Part shown: positions 60,537-64,000 of the stretch, piece after piece
Layout of the letters: every line of letters starts with the position of its first letter
Numbering within the stretch: the stretch's first letter is position 1
Source: Acidobacteriota bacterium
Lineage (GTDB): Bacteria; Acidobacteriota; Vicinamibacteria; Vicinamibacterales; UBA2999
Assembly (NCBI GenBank): GCA_030697165.1
Contig: JAUYQQ010000008.1
Coordinates: 315,001 to 379,000, forward strand
Reading direction: 5' to 3'
DNA length: 64,000 nt
Translations under genes and position numbers: made by a program
Notes under the pieces: generated by a model
Databases searched by the model: none
What the model was told of the DNA's origin: nothing
Seen by the model: the letters and a program-made list of their open reading frames with translations, nothing else

Positions 60537-62381
60537 ATGATAAGTGAATTAGATGTAATAGTCATCGGCTCCGGGCATGCCGGCGTCGAGGCGGCGTGGG
60601 CGGCGGCGCGGTTGGGGCGGAGCGTCGGCCTGTGCACGCTCAGTCGAGAAACGGTGGCGCACATGCCCTGTAATCCGGCCGTGGGCGGGACGGCGAAGGG
60701 ACATCTGGTTCGAGAGATCGATGCGCTAGGCGGATTGATGGGCCGCGCAATCGACGCTACGGGCATACAATTCAAGTTGCTCAACCGGAGCCGCGGGCCG
60801 GCGGTATGGTCGCCACGGGCGCAGGCCGACAAGCCGCGTTACGCCGCCTGGGTGCGCGCGGCCCTCGAAGCTGAGCCGAATATTCACTGGATCATCGGCC
60901 GGGCCGGTCGAATTATTGTCGATCTTGGACGCGTTTCCGGCCTGGCGCTTGAGGATGGACGTGTCTTCCGCTGCCGCTCGTTGGCGATCACGACAGGAAC
61001 GTTCCTGAACGGCTTGATTCACATCGGCCGTGAGCAGCGGCCAGCCGGTCGGGCGGACGAGCCACCTTCGAGGGACCTCGCGGAATCGATCAAGGGACTC
61101 GGCGTCCGCTGGGGACGCTTGAAGACCGGGACGCCGCCGCGACTGGCGCGGAAGTCGATTGACTTCACCGGCGGTGAGGAAAGGGGCGTGTTCCACGTGG
61201 AACACGGCGATTCCGAGCCTCTTCCCTTCTCGTTCACCGCCACTAACCCGCCCTCGAATCAGGCCGTCTGCCACCTGCTGCACACCACCGATCGGGTCCA
61301 CCAGCTGGTCCGCGACAACATCGACGCCTCCCCGCTGTACAACGGCCAGATTGCCGGCGTTGGACCTCGCTACTGCCCGTCGCTCGAAGACAAGGTGATG
61401 CGCTTCCCGGATCGGGAGCGTCACCAGATCTACCTCGAGCCTGAAGGTCTGGACGTCGAGGAGATCTACGTCAACGGCTTCTCGATGAGCCTGCCGGCCG
61501 AGACCCAGCGGGAGCTGATTCGGGCTCTGCCAGGGCTGGAGTCCGCCGAGATGCTGCGGCCTGGCTACGCGGTCGAGTACGACTTCGTCCAGCCGACGGA
61601 GCTCCGTTCGTCGCTCGAGACCCACAAGGTGAGCGGCCTCTTTTTCGCCGGACAGATCAACGGGACTTCGGGCTACGAAGAGGCTGCCGGCCAAGGCCTG
61701 CTGGCGGGCATTAATGCTTCGCAGTCGGTGACCGGCGGTTCGCCGCTCGTGCTGGGCCGCAACGAGGCCTACCTGGGCATCATGGTCGACGACCTGGTCA
61801 CCAAGGGCTGTCTCGAGCCGTACCGGATGTTCACCTCCAGGGCCGAGTACCGCTTGTTGCTGCGGACCGACAATGCCGACCTGAGGCTCACGCCGAAGGG
61901 TCGCGACCTGGGCCTGGTCGACGACAGCCGGTGGGAGCGCTTCTGTGGGCGCAAGGCCCGGTACGACCTCAACGTGGACCGCCTGCAGCGCAGTTGGGTG
62001 CGAGTCCAGGGCGGCGCCCGTATGCCCGCTTCGCAGGCCCTCAGGCGGCCGGAACTCACCCTGAGGGGCCTGATGACCAGCGGGGAGGTTGCCGTGGAGA
62101 CGACGACCATGGACGAGTTGCTCGATGTCTCGTCGGTCGAGACGACCGTGAAGTACGAGGGATACCTGCAGCGACAGGACCAGGCCGTGGCGCGGGCGCA
62201 GCATGCCGAGCGCCGGCGCATTCCAGAAGCGTTCCCGTTCGAGCGCGTCCCCGGCCTCTCGCGCGAGATGGTCCAGCGCTTCTCAGAAGCCCGCCCCGAA
62301 ACCCTCGGTCAGGCCCAGCGCATCCCCGGCGTCACACCAGCCGCCGTCGCCGTGGTTGGCGCCTACCTGCACCGCTTCTAA
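60537..62381 (+). CDS. mnmG: tRNA uridine 5-carboxymethylaminomethyl modification enzyme MnmG
   Basis: A 614-residue FAD protein, partner of MnmE. FAD-binding VIVIGSGHAGVEAAWAAARL is at the N terminus; PAVGGTAKGHLVREIDALGG, RYCPSLEDKVMRFPDRERHQ and INGTSGYEEAAGQGLLAGIN are family signatures. The C terminus has YEGYLQRQDQAVARAQHAER. A parS-like palindrome (61189-61204) lies in its coding sequence, in a variable stretch GVFHVEHGDSEPLPFSF. Confidence 0.96.
   Translation: MISELDVIVIGSGHAGVEAAWAAARLGRSVGLCTLSRETVAHMPCNPAVGGTAKGHLVREIDALGGLMGRAIDATGIQFKLLNRSRGPAVWSPRAQADKPRYAAWVRAALEAEPNIHWIIGRAGRIIVDLGRVSGLALEDGRVFRCRSLAITTGTFLNGLIHIGREQRPAGRADEPPSRDLAESIKGLGVRWGRLKTGTPPRLARKSIDFTGGEERGVFHVEHGDSEPLPFSFTATNPPSNQAVCHLLHTTDRVHQLVRDNIDASPLYNGQIAGVGPRYCPSLEDKVMRFPDRERHQIYLEPEGLDVEEIYVNGFSMSLPAETQRELIRALPGLESAEMLRPGYAVEYDFVQPTELRSSLETHKVSGLFFAGQINGTSGYEEAAGQGLLAGINASQSVTGGSPLVLGRNEAYLGIMVDDLVTKGCLEPYRMFTSRAEYRLLLRTDNADLRLTPKGRDLGLVDDSRWERFCGRKARYDLNVDRLQRSWVRVQGGARMPASQALRRPELTLRGLMTSGEVAVETTTMDELLDVSSVETTVKYEGYLQRQDQAVARAQHAERRRIPEAFPFERVPGLSREMVQRFSEARPETLGQAQRIPGVTPAAVAVVGAYLHRF
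61189..61204. promoter_or_regulatory. parS: parS centromere-like site
   Basis: TGTTCCACGTGGAACA is a perfect 16-bp palindrome matching the ParB-binding parS consensus (TGTTNCACGTGNAACA). It lies about 2.1 kb before parA and 5-7 kb from the candidate origin. No second copy was noticed in the window. Confidence 0.8.
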
Positions 62382-62384
62382 CAG

Positions 62385-62438
62385 GAGGAAAAGAGGCCAG
62401 GAGAAAAATTAGTACTCCTGATCTCCTGATCTCCTGTT
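62385..62438. repeat. CAGGAGA/CTCCTG phrase hairpin
   Basis: CAGGAGGAAAAGAGGCCAGG then AGAAAAA face TACTCCTGATCTCCTGATCT with CCTG, between mnmG and rsmG. Confidence 0.65.
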
Positions 62439-62447
62439 CAATGTGTC

Positions 62448-63107
62448 GTGGCCAATCGTGAGTTTCGGGAAAGGCTGAAGCGGCGGGCCAGGGCGGCCGA
62501 CATCACGCTCGAGCCGTCCCTCGCGGACGGCCTTGAAACCTACTACCAGCTCCTGACGAAGTGGAACGCCAAGATCAACCTCACGGCGTTTCGGCTCACA
62601 CCTGGCGGGGAAGACGAAGCCATTGATCGCCTCCTGATCGAGCCGGTGGTCGCGGCGCGCTATGTCCCAGAGAACGCGCGGACGCTGCTCGATGCCGGCT
62701 CCGGCGGCGGCTCCCCGGCCATTCCGCTCAAGCTGGCCAGTCCCATCCTCCACGTGAGGATGGTCGAAGTGAAGATGCGGAAAGCCGTGTTCCTCCGGGA
62801 GGCCGTCCGCACCTTGGGTCTTCGCGAGACCGAAGTCGAAACCGCCCGCTTCGAGGAGTTGCTGCCGCGTGCGGAGCTTCACGAGGCGCTCGACCTGGTG
62901 TCGGTGCGCGCCGTTCGGATTGAGACTCGGACCCTTCTGACCTTGCAGGCGTTCCTTCGTCCTGGCGGAAAGATCTTCCTGTTCCGCGGATCGGGCACGA
63001 GCACTGTTGAAACGGAACCGCCACCGCCTCTGGCGTGGATGGCCAGCTACCCACTTGTGGATGCCCTGCGCAGCAAGCTGGTGGTTCTCAGCAAAACCAG
63101 GGTTTAA
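62448..63107 (+). CDS. rsmG: 16S rRNA (guanine527-N7)-methyltransferase
   Basis: A 219-residue methyltransferase of the GidB family. The start is GTG (MANREFRERLKRR). Recognisable parts: LETYYQLLTKWNAKINLTAF, then SAM motif I LLDAGSGGGSPAIPLKLA and MVEVKMRKAVFLREAVRTLG. It methylates G527 of 16S rRNA. Position between mnmG and parA is the usual one. No strong ribosome binding site; phrase repeat precedes it. Confidence 0.92.
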   Translation: MANREFRERLKRRARAADITLEPSLADGLETYYQLLTKWNAKINLTAFRLTPGGEDEAIDRLLIEPVVAARYVPENARTLLDAGSGGGSPAIPLKLASPILHVRMVEVKMRKAVFLREAVRTLGLRETEVETARFEELLPRAELHEALDLVSVRAVRIETRTLLTLQAFLRPGGKIFLFRGSGTSTVETEPPPPLAWMASYPLVDALRSKLVVLSKTRV

Positions 63108-63225
63108 CACGGGTTTCAGAGGTTCACGGGTTCAAAGGTTCAGGGGTTCACAAGGTTCACAAGGTTCGAACCCCTGAACCCCTGAACCCCTGAATCCCTG
63201 AACCTGTGAACCCCTGAACCCGTGT
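63108..63225. repeat. GGTTCACGGGTTCA tandem repeat and hairpin
   Basis: Left arm of GGTTCA-type units (AGGTTCACGGGTTCAAAGG, GGGTTCACAAGGTTC) and right arm of GAACCCCT units (x4, then GAACCTGTGAACCC) form a hairpin of about 50-nt arms between rsmG and parA. TACTCT (63226-63231), just after it, is a candidate parA -10 with leader about 39 nt. Confidence 0.85.
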
Positions 63226-63277
63226 TACTCTCTACTTCCAAACCCGACAAGGATCTGTTTAGGGCTAAAGACCAACA

Positions 63278-64000
63278 ATGGCTAAGATCATCGCCGTCAC
63301 CAACCAGAAAGGCGGCGTCGGCAAGACCACCACGGCAATCAACCTCGCGGCCGCGCTCGCCCTTGCCGGCCGCACCGTCCTGCTCGTTGACTGCGATCCG
63401 CAAGGTAATGCCACGAGCGGCATCGGCAAAAAAGGTGAACGCGCCGAGAGCGGCACCGTTTACGAAGCGCTCACGTCCACCAACGGCGAGACGCCGCAGA
63501 GCTTCATCGTGCCGACCGGCGTCGAGGGCCTGTCGTTGATCCCCGCGAATCGCGAACTGGCCGGCGCCGAGATCGAACTGATTGCTTTCGAGGATCGCGA
63601 GCGCCGATTGCAGCGCCTGCTCGAACCGCTGCGCGGCCAGTTCGACTTCATCATCATCGACTCGCCGCCGTCGCTCGGACTGCTGACGCTGAACGCGCTC
63701 GTCGCCGCCGATCGCGTGCTCATCCCGCTGCACTGCGAGTACTTCGCCCTCGAAGGCCTGGCCGATCTCGTCGGCACCATGCGCCGCGTGCGCGCCTCGC
63801 TCAACCCCGCGCTCGACATCGAAGGCGTGCTGCTCACCATGAACGACGAGCGCACTAACCTGGGCCAGCAAGTAGGCCGCGACGTCCGCGAGTTCTTCAA
63901 GGAAAAGGTCTACCGCACGGTGATCCCGCGCAACGTGCGCCTGGCCGAAGCCCCCAGCCACGGCTTGCCCGCCGTCACCTACGACGCCAAGTCGCGCGGC
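63278..64000 (+). CDS. parA: Chromosome-partitioning ATPase ParA (partial, runs off window)
   Basis: 241 codons of a ParA/Soj ATPase, open at the window end. The deviant Walker A KGGVGKTTTAINLAAALALA is at about 11-30, then VLLVDCDPQGNATSGIG and FIIIDSPPSLGLLTLNALVA (Walker B). With ParB, whose gene is expected next, it segregates origins bound at parS; the parS-like site in mnmG is the likely partner. The visible part is intact. Confidence 0.95.
   Translation, partial: MAKIIAVTNQKGGVGKTTTAINLAAALALAGRTVLLVDCDPQGNATSGIGKKGERAESGTVYEALTSTNGETPQSFIVPTGVEGLSLIPANRELAGAEIELIAFEDRERRLQRLLEPLRGQFDFIIIDSPPSLGLLTLNALVAADRVLIPLHCEYFALEGLADLVGTMRRVRASLNPALDIEGVLLTMNDERTNLGQQVGRDVREFFKEKVYRTVIPRNVRLAEAPSHGLPAVTYDAKSRG

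Overview
The window is a gene-dense, high-GC chromosomal segment that carries the replication-origin neighbourhood of what is most likely an acidobacterium, probably of the Vicinamibacteria type. This placement is an inference. It rests on two MacB/FtsX-like duplicated permeases (one paired with PadR), an alternative complex III operon joined to a caa3 oxidase, a DUF885 protein, and very abundant palindromic 'phrase' repeats. No rRNA, phage, IS element or CRISPR array was seen.

Layout. 0-15 kb: accessory and housekeeping genes (aldo/keto reductase, NhaC-type antiporter, two permeases, an AbrB/Doc toxin-antitoxin pair, a DEAD-box helicase, a heme/copper monooxygenase-like protein and several secreted unknowns). 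15-27.7 kb, minus strand: one respiratory operon running actA-B-C-D-E-F, a small membrane protein, SCO, then cytochrome oxidase subunits II-I-III-IV. 27.7-28.3 kb: a structured intergenic region. 28.3-31.7 kb: a zinc-ribbon protein, a thioredoxin-fold selenoprotein with an in-frame UGA and a SECIS-like hairpin, an M55 peptidase remnant, a Nudix hydrolase and an enoyl-CoA hydratase. 31.7-47.4 kb: O-antigen ligase-like protein, rlmD, an FKBP lipoprotein, tRNA-Ser(UGA), serS, galU, DUF885, rsmI, glmU, glmS and a PcrA/UvrD helicase. 47.4-64 kb: the classic origin region, with gyrA, gyrB, dnaN and dnaA on the minus strand and rpmH, rnpA, yidD, yidC, jag, mnmE, mnmG, rsmG and parA on the plus strand. 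The two arms point away from dnaA, as expected for genes co-oriented with replication. DnaA-box-like motifs flank dnaA on both sides, and a perfect parS-type palindrome lies inside mnmG.

Three signals recur. (1) Many genes have a sigma70-like -10 hexamer (often TATTCT or TAnnAT) about 7 nt before the start codon, which predicts leaderless mRNAs. Two divergent pairs share a nearly symmetric -10. (2) Intergenic gaps are filled by hairpins whose arms are tandem 7-15 nt phrases, and a few phrase families recur at many loci. (3) The same phrases also lie in frame inside core genes (dnaA, gyrA, gyrB, glmU, mnmE, rlmD, actB, and the ends of rsmI and rnpA). The strongest single discovery candidate is the selenoprotein at 28844-29500. 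The in-frame palindromic element in glmU, which has a sister copy between rlmD and the FKBP gene, comes next.
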